Source: SKPH01 sp051748565 (GTDB lineage: Bacteria > Bacillota > Dethiobacteria > DTU022). Taken from it: a DNA stretch of 16,927 bases. The first letter of the stretch is position 1. Each line of letters begins with the position of its first letter. The notes under the pieces are model-generated. The model saw nothing but the letters and a program-made list of their open reading frames with translations. It searched no databases and was not told the origin of the DNA. The position numbers were made by a program, and so were the translations under genes. This document shows positions 7,495 to 14,426 of this stretch, one piece after another. The stretch is from the NCBI GenBank assembly GCA_051748565.1, contig JBNJHN010000041.1, positions 1-16,927 of the forward strand, given 5' to 3'.

Positions 7495-9276
7495 ATGAGC
7501 GAATTAATTAAAGGTGGAGCGTTTTTGCTTGGTCCCGTGGATGAAAACACTGTTTTCACGCCGGAAGATTTTGATGATGTTCATTTAATGATTAAGAAAA
7601 CCAGCTATGACTTCATGAAAAACCAGGTTGAACCGAAGATTGATGAAATTGAGGAAAAGGCTGAAGGTGTAACAGTTGGCTTATTACTTGAAGCTGGTGA
7701 GCTTGGTCTTTTAGGCAGTGATATCCCGGAAGAATATGGCGGAGAAGAAGCAGATAAGATAACGACAATGATAATTACAGAAAATACTTCAATTTGCGGG
7801 GGTTCTTTTGCCGGAGCATTTGGAGCGCATACCGGTATCGGGACGCTTCCAATTGTTTACTTCGGCACAGAAGATCAAAAGAAAAAGTACCTGCCGGGAT
7901 TAGCTACCGGAGAGCTTATTGCCGCGTACGCTTTAACCGAACCTGAAGCTGGATCGGATGCTCTTAATATTAAAACCAAGGCGGTTCTTACTGAAGACGG
8001 AAAACATTATATTTTAAACGGTGCCAAGCAGTATATCACCAACGCTGCCTGGGCGGATGTTATTATAACTTATGCAAAAATCGACGGTGAAAGATTTACT
8101 GCATTTATTGTTGATGCCGATACCGAAGGTGTATCAATCGACCCGGAAGAGAAAAAAATGGGGATCAAGGGGTCTTCGACCTGCAGTGTTATTTTGGAGA
8201 ATGCCCGGGTGCCGGTAGAAAATATGCTCTGGAAGGAAGGTAAAGGTCACCAGGTTGCTTTTAATATCCTGAATATTGGTCGTTTTAAATTAGGGGCAGC
8301 CACAATCGGTGGCAGTAAGCGGGTAATCGAATTTGCATCTGAATATGCTCTGCAGAGGGTACAGTTTAATCAGCCCATTGCCCAGTTTAATCTAATTAAA
8401 AATAAATTTGCCAACATGGCCATACTTACCTATATCATGGAAAGCCTTGTTTACCGCATAGCGGGGATGATTGAAGAGAAACTCGAGGAAGTTACGGAAG
8501 CCGGGGCAGAAAGCTCAGACATAGTCCAGGCAATCCAGGAATATGCCATTGAGTGTTCCATTTCAAAGGTTTTTTGTTCCGAGGCGTTGGACTACATAGT
8601 GGATGAAGGGCTGCAGATATTTGGCGGGTACGGTTACGGTGAGGAATACCCGGCCGAACGTTCATACCGGGACAGCCGGATCAATCGTATTTTCGAAGGA
8701 ACAAATGAAGTTAACCGGTTGCTTATCCCGGGCACTTTGTTGCGCAAGGCGATGAAACAGGAAGTTCCATTCATGGAAGCAGTAATGGGCCTCGGCGGTA
8801 CCCTGGGCAAACTTAAAGAAGCTGAAGTACCGGAAAGCAGTCCGGAAAAGGAAGAATTTTACCTGAGCAACATGAAGACGCTTTTCCTTCTGGCTTCCGG
8901 GAATGCTGCCCAGAAGTTTGGCCAGGATCTTACCAATGAGCAGGAAATACTTTGTACCCTGGCCGATATGGCTATGGAGGTGTTTGCTGCCGAAAGTGGA
9001 CTGCTCAGGGCTAAAAAAATGTTGGCCCAGGGTGAAAGTGAAGAGACAAAACTGGCCATGAGCATGACACAGTGTTTTATCAATGAAATGATTCCGAAAA
9101 TGGAGGCCTGGGCAAAGGAAGTGATTGCCGGAACCCTGGAAGGCGAAGCTGCATCGAAAGCATATTCCGGAATACGCATCCTGTCCCGTTTTGAGCCGAT
9201 CAATACTTATGCCCCGAAACGGAAAATTGCAGATACAGTATATGAATGTAAAAAATATTTTCTGGACCGTGGTTAA
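7495..9276 (+). CDS. Acyl-CoA dehydrogenase, long form (FadE/YusJ-like)
   Basis: This flavoprotein of 593 residues should introduce the 2,3-double bond into a fatty acyl-CoA, the first step of beta-oxidation, passing electrons to electron-transfer flavoprotein. TEPEAGSDA (about 148-156) is the first family signature and LNGAKQYITNA follows it. GGYGYGEEYPAERSYRDSRI precedes IFEGTNEVNR, in which E401 is the likely catalytic base. After the usual 380-residue core a C-terminal extension of about 190 residues makes it the size of Bacillus YusJ and VLCAD-like enzymes. The in-frame ATG at 7489 is an alternative start. It is single in its transcription unit and shares a terminator with rpmB. No etf, thiolase or hydratase is adjacent, and chain-length preference cannot be read from sequence. 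Confidence 0.93.
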   Translation: MSELIKGGAFLLGPVDENTVFTPEDFDDVHLMIKKTSYDFMKNQVEPKIDEIEEKAEGVTVGLLLEAGELGLLGSDIPEEYGGEEADKITTMIITENTSICGGSFAGAFGAHTGIGTLPIVYFGTEDQKKKYLPGLATGELIAAYALTEPEAGSDALNIKTKAVLTEDGKHYILNGAKQYITNAAWADVIITYAKIDGERFTAFIVDADTEGVSIDPEEKKMGIKGSSTCSVILENARVPVENMLWKEGKGHQVAFNILNIGRFKLGAATIGGSKRVIEFASEYALQRVQFNQPIAQFNLIKNKFANMAILTYIMESLVYRIAGMIEEKLEEVTEAGAESSDIVQAIQEYAIECSISKVFCSEALDYIVDEGLQIFGGYGYGEEYPAERSYRDSRINRIFEGTNEVNRLLIPGTLLRKAMKQEVPFMEAVMGLGGTLGKLKEAEVPESSPEKEEFYLSNMKTLFLLASGNAAQKFGQDLTNEQEILCTLADMAMEVFAAESGLLRAKKMLAQGESEETKLAMSMTQCFINEMIPKMEAWAKEVIAGTLEGEAASKAYSGIRILSRFEPINTYAPKRKIADTVYECKKYFLDRG

Positions 9277-9305
9277 GAAAAGACTGTGATCTTTTGACAA
9301 AATAT

Positions 9306-9335
9306 AAGGGAGCCGGTTTAAAAACCGACTCCCTT
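9306..9335. terminator. Shared terminator between the acyl-CoA dehydrogenase gene and rpmB
   Basis: AAGGGAGCCGGTTT (9306-9319) pairs with AAACCGACTCCCTT (9322-9335) with one mismatch. It sits between convergent stops at 9276 and 9359. The flanking T tracts are weak in both directions, but the stem is long. Confidence 0.75.
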
Positions 9336-9358
9336 AAAATTTAAAATAATGAGCTATG

Positions 9359-9550
9359 TTATATAGCCCTTTTTATTTTGCCTGATTTAATGCAGCGGGT
9401 ACAGACATTTACTCTCCGGGGGGAACCGTTCAGAAGGATTTTAATCCTCTGGATATTCGGACGCCATTTTCTCTTTGTCTTAATATTAGAGTGGCTGATT
9501 TGAAAACCAGTATCTTTACTTTTTTTGCACACGACGCAAACTTTAGCCAT
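9359..9550 (-). CDS. rpmB: 50S ribosomal protein L28
   Basis: This 63-residue basic protein of the large ribosomal subunit has L28 features throughout, with TGFQISHSNIKTKRKW near the N-terminus. Two CxxC pairs, C5/C8 and C50/C53, form the zinc-binding (C-plus) version of L28. The ATG at 9550 has GGGAGGG 7 nt upstream. It is transcribed alone, divergent from coaD, from a clear promoter. Confidence 0.96.
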   Translation of the reverse strand: MAKVCVVCKKSKDTGFQISHSNIKTKRKWRPNIQRIKILLNGSPRRVNVCTRCIKSGKIKRAI

Positions 9551-9588
9551 TGTACAACCCTCCCGGTATCTGTAATGTCACGCGTATT

Positions 9589-9617
9589 ATTGTAGCACAT
9601 CAAAGTCTATCAAACAA
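9589..9617 (-). promoter_or_regulatory. Promoter of rpmB
   Basis: -35 TTGTTT (9617-9612), 17-nt spacer ending in TGTGC, and -10 TACAAT (9594-9589). The -35 hexamer and the TGTGC element are the same as in the tRNA-Leu promoter. Confidence 0.8.
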
Positions 9618-9628
9618 GATATTTTTAA

Positions 9629-9655
9629 ATTGTTAGTATTGTTAGTATTGTTAGC
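9629..9655. repeat. Three tandem copies of a 9-bp unit
   Basis: ATTGTTAGT is repeated twice exactly and once as ATTGTTAGC, then continues with ATTG. It lies between the divergent rpmB and coaD starts, directly upstream of the rpmB -35. Confidence 0.85.
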
Positions 9656-9728
9656 ATTGAAGGGTATAGCCAATAAATAGCGAAAAATAATCTAAGTGCC
9701 AAAATGAATATAAAAAGGGGGAAATGTT

Positions 9729-10205
9729 TTGACACAAGCTATCTATCCCGGCAGCTTTGACCCGGTAACAAAAGGGCATCTTGACATCATTATTAGGTCC
9801 AGTAAAATAATGGATCGTCTTATTGTTGCAGTCCTGGACAATCCTCGCAAAGTGGCAACTTTTGATATAGAGCAGAGGGTTGAAATGCTTAAAATGGTTA
9901 CGAAGCCTTATTCCAACGTGGAAGTCGAATTCTACAAGGGCTTGCTGATTGATTATGCAGAGCAGCAGAAAATAGATATCCTTATAAAGGGGCTTCGGGC
10001 CATTTCTGATTTTGAGTTTGAATTTCAGATGGCTTTGGTCAACCAGAAGTTAAACCCGGCTATTGAAACACTTTTTATGATGACAAACTCCAAATATTCT
10101 TATCTAAGCTCAAGCATTGTTAAGGAGATTGCCGCGCTTGGGGGGGATATTAGCACCCTGGTACCGCCAGAGGTTCTTGATATGGTTCTTGCCGAATTTA
10201 GTTAA
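9729..10205 (+). CDS. coaD: Phosphopantetheine adenylyltransferase
   Basis: This 158-residue enzyme joins 4'-phosphopantetheine and ATP to dephospho-CoA, the fourth step of coenzyme A synthesis, as a cytoplasmic hexamer. YPGSFDPVTKGHLDI at residues 6-20 contains the TxGH nucleotidyltransferase motif (14-17). LIKGLRAISDFEFE is the substrate-binding segment, and SYLSSSIVKEIA matches the ISST-like C-terminal motif. The start is TTG, with AAGGGGG 7 nt upstream. A nearby ATG at 9724 is out of frame and stops after two codons. It heads a probable operon with the two following membrane genes, as in the coaD to ylbL neighbourhood of Bacillus. Confidence 0.96.
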   Translation: MTQAIYPGSFDPVTKGHLDIIIRSSKIMDRLIVAVLDNPRKVATFDIEQRVEMLKMVTKPYSNVEVEFYKGLLIDYAEQQKIDILIKGLRAISDFEFEFQMALVNQKLNPAIETLFMMTNSKYSYLSSSIVKEIAALGGDISTLVPPEVLDMVLAEFS

Positions 10206-10261
10206 GGCAGGCATGAATTAATTGGCAGTTAAATTGTTTTAATGTGAGGTCATAACCTAAT

Positions 10262-10543
10262 ATGTTTAGCTATAATCAATTGCTAATATATATTTCATTA
10301 ACAGCTACCAGCAAACAACCGCCGGTTAATCCAGGCAGTCTTATCTTCTTTGGCATATTACTCATAGCCGTGGGAGTGGTATCGACAATCCGCCCGCAGG
10401 TTTTCTGGTACCTGCGCATTGGCCGTAAAGTGCCGGGAGTTCAACCAAGTGGGCTTTACTTGTGGGTGCTTCGCATCGGGGGGTTGTTAGTTATAGTTCT
10501 GGGAGTTATAATCTTGAGTATTACCGGGACTATCAGTTCTTGA
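10262..10543 (+). CDS. Small two-helix membrane protein (DUF6199-like), function unknown
   Basis: This 93-residue protein has two hydrophobic helices, at about 27-43 (LIFFGILLIAVGVVSTI) and 70-88 (IGGLLVIVLGVIILSI). Between them is a short polar stretch, FWYLRIGRKVPGVQPSGLYLWVLR. The layout of glycine-rich helix, FW, PS-x2-Y, R-x2-G and second helix resembles small DUF6199-type proteins. That is a pattern match from memory only. TGAGGT lies 11 nt before the ATG, a slightly long spacing. It sits 56 nt after coaD and 56 nt before the ylbL-like gene, so co-transcription is likely. In Bacillus this place holds ylbJ and ylbK, which this protein does not resemble. Confidence 0.75.
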   Translation: MFSYNQLLIYISLTATSKQPPVNPGSLIFFGILLIAVGVVSTIRPQVFWYLRIGRKVPGVQPSGLYLWVLRIGGLLVIVLGVIILSITGTISS

Positions 10544-10599
10544 AAGATACTTTTTACCGGGGGTGCTTTAAAAATAGATCATAGAAAGAAGGCTAAAGG

Positions 10600-11595
10600 T
10601 TGAGAAAAAGATGGCTGCTCAGAACAGCCGTAACCGTCGTTGTAGTGGCCGCCCTGGGTTTTTTTATACGCATTGATTACTTCGTTGTAAGTCCGAGCAG
10701 GGCTGTCGATTTAAGCCAATTAATTGTTGTGGAAAATGCAGACGAAGATGACCGGGGTGTATTTTATTTAGTTACCGTTACCCAGCAAAGAGCCAGCATT
10801 ATAATGGCGTTATATGGCCTTTTACATCCTTATATGGATTTGAACCCTATGGAAAGGGTTATTCCTGTGGATATGGATGAAAGCGAATACCGGCAGTTGC
10901 TGGCGGAAAATATGATTGAAAGCCAGCATTTAGCCCAGGTTGTTGCCTTACGAAGGGCCGGCTACCAGGTTGATATAGTTAGCGAAGGAGTCGAGGTAAT
11001 AGGATTTTTGGATAATGCCCCTGCAGCCGGTTTTCTACTGGAGGGGGATAAGATAATCTCAATTGATGGCAACCCTGTTCATCTGGCAACTGAAGTTCCA
11101 CTGCTTGTACAGGACCGGGCAGTAGGTGCTGATGTAGCCATGCTAATTTCCCGGGATGATCATGATATCCTGCTATTTGTACCTACAGGGACCCATCCAG
11201 AAGATGATTTAATGCCCTTTCTAGGCATATTTATCCGGACCATGCCCTGGGAACCGGTTTTACCGATCAATATAACCATGGACACAGGCAGAATCAGCGG
11301 ACCGTCGGCAGGCTTAATGTTTGTCCTGGAAATTATGAACCAGATTCTGCCGGAAGACCTGACTGCCGGAAGAGCTATTGCCGGAACCGGCACAATTGAT
11401 ATGAACGAGAAGGTTGGCCGGGTGGGCGGTGTTGTCCAGAAGGTAGTCGCAGCTGAGAGAGCCGGAGCAGAATATTTTTTTGTTCCACCCGGCAATTACA
11501 GCGAAGTTAAAAATATTGCACGAAATATTGTTATTGTTCCCGTGGAAAATCTGGAAGAAGCCCTTGAATTCTTATCAAACCTGGAGCAATCATGA
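10600..11595 (+). CDS. ylbL: YlbL-like membrane-anchored PDZ / Lon-type (S16) serine protease
   Basis: This 331-residue protein has an N-terminal membrane anchor (about residues 6-24), placing the rest outside the membrane. A PDZ domain at about 130-200 contains APAAGFLLEGDKIISIDG. A Lon-type proteolytic domain at about 215-330 follows. The catalytic serine is S236 in GPSAGLMF, and the lysine is K281 in GGVVQKVVAA. The spacing of 45 residues fits the S16 Ser-Lys dyad. The start is TTG with AGAAGG 7 nt upstream. YlbL of Bacillus takes part in ending the DNA-damage checkpoint, but whether that holds here is unknown. It is the last gene of the coaD group. The rnpB promoter follows directly, with no terminator between them. 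Confidence 0.88.
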   Translation: MRKRWLLRTAVTVVVVAALGFFIRIDYFVVSPSRAVDLSQLIVVENADEDDRGVFYLVTVTQQRASIIMALYGLLHPYMDLNPMERVIPVDMDESEYRQLLAENMIESQHLAQVVALRRAGYQVDIVSEGVEVIGFLDNAPAAGFLLEGDKIISIDGNPVHLATEVPLLVQDRAVGADVAMLISRDDHDILLFVPTGTHPEDDLMPFLGIFIRTMPWEPVLPINITMDTGRISGPSAGLMFVLEIMNQILPEDLTAGRAIAGTGTIDMNEKVGRVGGVVQKVVAAERAGAEYFFVPPGNYSEVKNIARNIVIVPVENLEEALEFLSNLEQS

Positions 11596-11601
11596 CTATT
11601 T

Positions 11602-11630
11602 TTGACACTGATCGGGCAGGGTGCTATACT
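11602..11630 (+). promoter_or_regulatory. Promoter of rnpB
   Basis: Perfect -35 TTGACA (11602-11607), 17-nt spacer ending in GTGC, and -10 TATACT (11625-11630). It starts 7 nt after the ylbL stop. The predicted start near 11637 is about 12 nt before the P1 helix. Confidence 0.92.
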
Positions 11631-11648
11631 TAATTTAGATGGTTAAAC

Positions 11649-12040
11649 AGGAACTGAGTAAACAAAGCAGCCGCGGGAAGAAGACCGCAAGGTGCTTCTC
11701 GAGGAAAGTCCGAGCTCCGCAGGGCAGGGTGCTGGGTAACGCCCAGTGAGGGTGACCTTAAGGCCAGTGCCACAGAAAAAAACCGCCCGGCAATCAAGTG
11801 CCGGGTAAGGGTGCAACGGTGCGGTAAGAGCGCACCAGGAGCCGGGAGACCGGCTTGCTAGGTAAACCCCACCCGGAGCAAGACCAAATAGGAGGGGGAT
11901 GAGGTTGCCCGCCGACTTCTCGGGTTAGGTCGCTGGAGGTGCCAGGCAACTGGTGCCCAAGATAGATGGCTGCTGCTTTCTGCCATTACATTGTAAGGTC
12001 TGAAAGAACAGAACTCGGCTTATCAGTTTGCTCGGTTCCT
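11649..12040 (+). ncRNA. rnpB: RNase P RNA, class A
   Basis: This is the catalytic RNA that trims tRNA 5' leaders. The ends pair as P1: 11649-11663 with 12026-12040 over 15 bp, two of them G-U. GAGGAAAGTCCG (11701-11712) and ACAGAACTCGGCTTAT (12008-12023) form the universal P4 core. GGTAAACCCCACC is the L15 loop that binds the tRNA CCA end, followed by GGAGCAAGACCAAATAGG. GGTGCGGTAAGAGCGCACC is the P11/P12 region. The overall order matches the E. coli-type (ancestral, class A) RNA rather than the Bacillus type. The length of about 392 nt is normal. The exact mature ends are estimated from P1. Confidence 0.95.
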
Positions 12041-12891
12041 TAAATTTTAAGTTTATCCCGCGAGGGATTCTTTTTTTGCTCATTAATAAAAAAATCGATA
12101 TTGTCAATTATTGTGTCGATCATGTAGCGACGGCCCCAATTGGATTGTGAAAAGTAGTAGAAAAATATTTCACCGCCGAAAACTTCCGAAAGAATCTGCT
12201 TCCGTGATGCTTTTGCTTCATACATTTTTTTAACCCTGGAGCAAAGTTCCCACCAGCTGTCATATTTGTTGGCCAGCCGTTCAGTGGCATTATCCAGACG
12301 TCCCTTTAAGCCGCAGTATAGAAAACGTGGTTTAAGTGATATCAGTTTTTTAAGACTTGTTAAGTGTTCGACTATATTTTCACCGACCATAAAACCGGTC
12401 AGACCTTCTCCCAGGTACAGATCCCCGCAGAAAAGCCACCTGTTACGCGGTTCATAAAAACAAACATGATCTGGTGAGTGCCCACCGGTGTGAATTGTTA
12501 TAAACTGGTAGTGATTTGTACTGATAATGTCATCAAGAGGTCTGGCTTCCACACGGGGCAAATTGCCCCACATAATTTTTCGATAGATTTCAATTTCCGG
12601 AGGATTAGCCAAAACAGGTATTGCTTTTGGATGAGCGAATACAGGAATGCCAAACTCTCTTTCGAGCAGGCTGCAATTACCAGTGTGATCCTCATGCTGG
12701 TGGGTAATAACGATTTTATCTAAGGGAAGATTTTTTAAAGCGGAAAGAACTTCCCTTGAAACGTGAGAAGGGCCGGCGTCGATTAAAAGGCCGTCTGTAT
12801 AGAAAAAATGAGTTGGATAAAGCGGTTTCCCCAGGATAGTTCTTGCAGCTTTAAATTCGATAACCTTGCCATAATCTTTTATTTTAAGCAT
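12040..12891 (-). CDS. Metallo-beta-lactamase-fold hydrolase
   Basis: This 283-residue soluble MBL-fold protein has H64-x-H66-x-D68-H69 in THQHEDHTGN. H138 in TGGHSPDH and D157 in FCGDLYLG follow, so both metal sites are mostly present. The usual last histidine (as in GHG) is replaced: the segment reads YCGLKG at about 192-197. The C-terminal 80 residues are helical and hydrophilic, as in glyoxalase II-like members such as RNase Z-unrelated YflN/PksB-type hydrolases. The substrate is unknown. The ATG at 12891 has no close ribosome site: GAGGAG is 17 nt away, and an in-frame stop just upstream excludes a longer form. Its stop codon touches the last base of rnpB, and the rnpB terminator lies within its final codons. 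Confidence 0.8.
   Translation of the reverse strand: MLKIKDYGKVIEFKAARTILGKPLYPTHFFYTDGLLIDAGPSHVSREVLSALKNLPLDKIVITHQHEDHTGNCSLLEREFGIPVFAHPKAIPVLANPPEIEIYRKIMWGNLPRVEARPLDDIISTNHYQFITIHTGGHSPDHVCFYEPRNRWLFCGDLYLGEGLTGFMVGENIVEHLTSLKKLISLKPRFLYCGLKGRLDNATERLANKYDSWWELCSRVKKMYEAKASRKQILSEVFGGEIFFYYFSQSNWGRRYMIDTIIDNIDFFINEQKKNPSRDKLKI
12055..12077 (+). terminator. Terminator of rnpB, inside the convergent CDS
   Basis: ATCCC (12055-12059), a GCGA tetraloop and GGGAT (12064-12068) are followed by TC and seven T (12071-12077). It begins 15 nt after the RNase P P1 helix and overlaps the last codons of the minus-strand MBL gene. Confidence 0.8.
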
Positions 12892-12927
12892 TTTTTAAGT
12901 ATTTTTGGCTCCTCAACAGTTTCTGAT

Positions 12928-12956
12928 ATTTTAGCACAGAAACGCCTGAGCAGGAA
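12928..12956 (-). promoter_or_regulatory. Extended -10 promoter of the MBL-fold gene
   Basis: TGTGC directly precedes -10 TAAAAT (12933-12928). The -35 position 17 nt upstream (TTCCTG, 12956-12951) is poor, so recognition would rest on the TRTGn element. Confidence 0.5.
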
Positions 12957-13026
12957 AGTTCTCGCATCATAAACTGACTGAAAATGTATTATTGGTTTAA
13001 GATTAATGATCCCCGTACTGTCAAGT

Positions 13027-13037
13027 TGTGATAGAAT
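13027..13037 (+). promoter_or_regulatory. Extended -10 promoter of tyrS
   Basis: TGTGA (13027-13031) is followed by -10 TAGAAT (13032-13037), with no recognisable -35. A start near 13044 would give a leader of about 40 nt. That is too short for a T-box riboswitch, and no T-box motif is visible. Confidence 0.45.
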
Positions 13038-13084
13038 AACAGGTATCAAAAAATATAAGTGGAGATTTTTGGGGGTATGTTGAA

Positions 13085-14296
13085 ATGGAGTATATGAGCG
13101 CAGCGGAACAGTACAAAATTCTTGCTGAAAATACTGTCGAAATCATTGTAGATGAAGAATTTAAGAAGAAGCTGGAAAAAAGCGTTGCTGAAAAAAAACC
13201 GCTACGTTGCAAGCTGGGAATCGATCCTTCAGCGCCTGACTTACATCTTGGGCATGCCGTTGTTCTGCACAAGCTTCGCCAGTTTCAGGATCTTGGCCAT
13301 CACATCATTATTATCCTGGGTGATTTTACAGGCCGGGTAGGAGATCCTACCGGGCGATCGGAAACGCGCAAACAGTTGACTGAAGAAGAAGTAATGGCCA
13401 ATGCGAAAACATACCAGGAGCAGATTTTTCTTATACTCGATCCCGATCGAACAGAAATGGTTTTTAACAGTGAGTGGCTGGCCAACCTAAACTTTGCCGA
13501 TGTGATCAAACTCGCATCTACCTTAACGGTAGCCCGGATGATGGAAAGGGAAGATTTCGCAAAACGGTACCAGGAAAATACGGCAATCAGTATTCACGAA
13601 TTTTTCTATCCTTTGATGCAGGGGTATGATTCAATCGCCATCCGTGCTGATATTGAATTTGGGGCAACTGAGCAGAAATTTAATTTGCTGATGGGGCGCC
13701 ACCTGCAGCGTGAGTACGGCCAGGAACCTCAGGTTGCTTTCACTATGCCCATACTGGTCGGTACTGACGGTGTGCAGAAAATGAGCAAGAGCCTTGGGAA
13801 CTATATTGGTATAAATGAATCACCTGATCAAATCTATGGAAAGGCCATGTCAATTTCCGATGATGCGATGCCTGAGTATTTCCGGTTGGCAACTACTTTG
13901 CCTTCAGAGGAAGTTAATTCGATCCTTAATAATTTAAAAAGCGGTATATTACATCCACGTGATGTTAAAATGCGGTTGGCCCGTGAAATTGTTTCTTTAT
14001 ATCACAGCAGTCAGGCCGCAAAGGATGCCGAGGAGCAATTTAAGCAGGTTTTTCAAAAAAGAGGCATGCCCAGTGAAATGCCATCCTATATATTTACTGC
14101 TCCTGCCGACATTATTACTGTGATGGTTGATGCCGGACTGGCCTCGACTAAAAGCGAGGCCCGCCGTCTTATTCAACAGAATGGGGTTAAACTTGACGGG
14201 GAAACGGTTGGATCGATCGACATTATTTTAACCGAAAAGAAGGGAAAGGTTTTACAGGTTGGCAAAAGGAAGTTTGCCCGTATTAATATAACCTGA
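13085..14296 (+). CDS. tyrS: Tyrosyl-tRNA synthetase
   Basis: This 403-residue class I synthetase charges tRNA-Tyr with tyrosine. GIDPSAPDLHLGH carries the HIGH-type signature at residues 54-57. The KMSKS loop begins at residue 232. The C-terminal part from about 337 is an S4 RNA-binding domain with EARRLIQQNGVKLDG. The FTGRVGDPTGRS stretch and the KMSKS wording place it in the second bacterial TyrRS group, like Bacillus TyrZ, rather than the classical Bacillus/E. coli TyrS type. The ATG at 13085 has GGGGG 9 nt upstream. An ATG at 13077 is out of frame. Convergent with acs. Confidence 0.96.
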   Translation: MEYMSAAEQYKILAENTVEIIVDEEFKKKLEKSVAEKKPLRCKLGIDPSAPDLHLGHAVVLHKLRQFQDLGHHIIIILGDFTGRVGDPTGRSETRKQLTEEEVMANAKTYQEQIFLILDPDRTEMVFNSEWLANLNFADVIKLASTLTVARMMEREDFAKRYQENTAISIHEFFYPLMQGYDSIAIRADIEFGATEQKFNLLMGRHLQREYGQEPQVAFTMPILVGTDGVQKMSKSLGNYIGINESPDQIYGKAMSISDDAMPEYFRLATTLPSEEVNSILNNLKSGILHPRDVKMRLAREIVSLYHSSQAAKDAEEQFKQVFQKRGMPSEMPSYIFTAPADIITVMVDAGLASTKSEARRLIQQNGVKLDGETVGSIDIILTEKKGKVLQVGKRKFARINIT

Positions 14297-14297
14297 T

Positions 14298-14319
14298 CTA
14301 TTATGCTACAACATAATAG
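14298..14319. repeat. AT-rich inverted repeat just after tyrS
   Basis: CTATTATG (14298-14305) and CATAATAG (14312-14319) form a perfect 8-bp stem two bases past the tyrS stop. With no T run it is more likely an RNA 3'-end structure than a terminator. Confidence 0.5.
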
Positions 14320-14352
14320 GGACTGTTTGTTATATTTATTTTAATCTAAAGC

Positions 14353-14394
14353 AAAAAACCTGGCTGATCGTTATCCGGTCAGACAGGTTTTTTT
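14353..14394. terminator. Strong bidirectional terminator between tyrS and acs
   Basis: AAAAAACCTG (14353-14362) pairs with CAGGTTTTTT (14384-14393), extended inward by CTGA/TCAG after one mismatch. T or A tracts on both sides serve the convergent tyrS and acs genes. Confidence 0.92.
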
Positions 14395-14426
14395 AAGATT
14401 TTCAAGTTAGTTGTAAAGCTATTTCA

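Noticed and set aside
8662..9300. 212-codon open frame antisense to the acyl-CoA dehydrogenase gene
   Set aside because: The opposite strand encodes a well-conserved enzyme through the whole stretch, and the translation shows no recognisable domain.
9629..9659. Tandem repeats as a CRISPR array
   Set aside because: The unit is 9 bp with no spacers and no cas genes nearby.
9724..9732. ATG upstream of coaD as the true start
   Set aside because: It reads ATG TTT TGA and stops at once. The TTG at 9729 is in frame with the conserved N-terminus and has a good ribosome site.
12892..13084. Possible T-box riboswitch upstream of tyrS
   Set aside because: No T-box core or specifier hairpin is visible, no terminator precedes the start, and an extended -10 promoter lies only about 50 bases from the gene.
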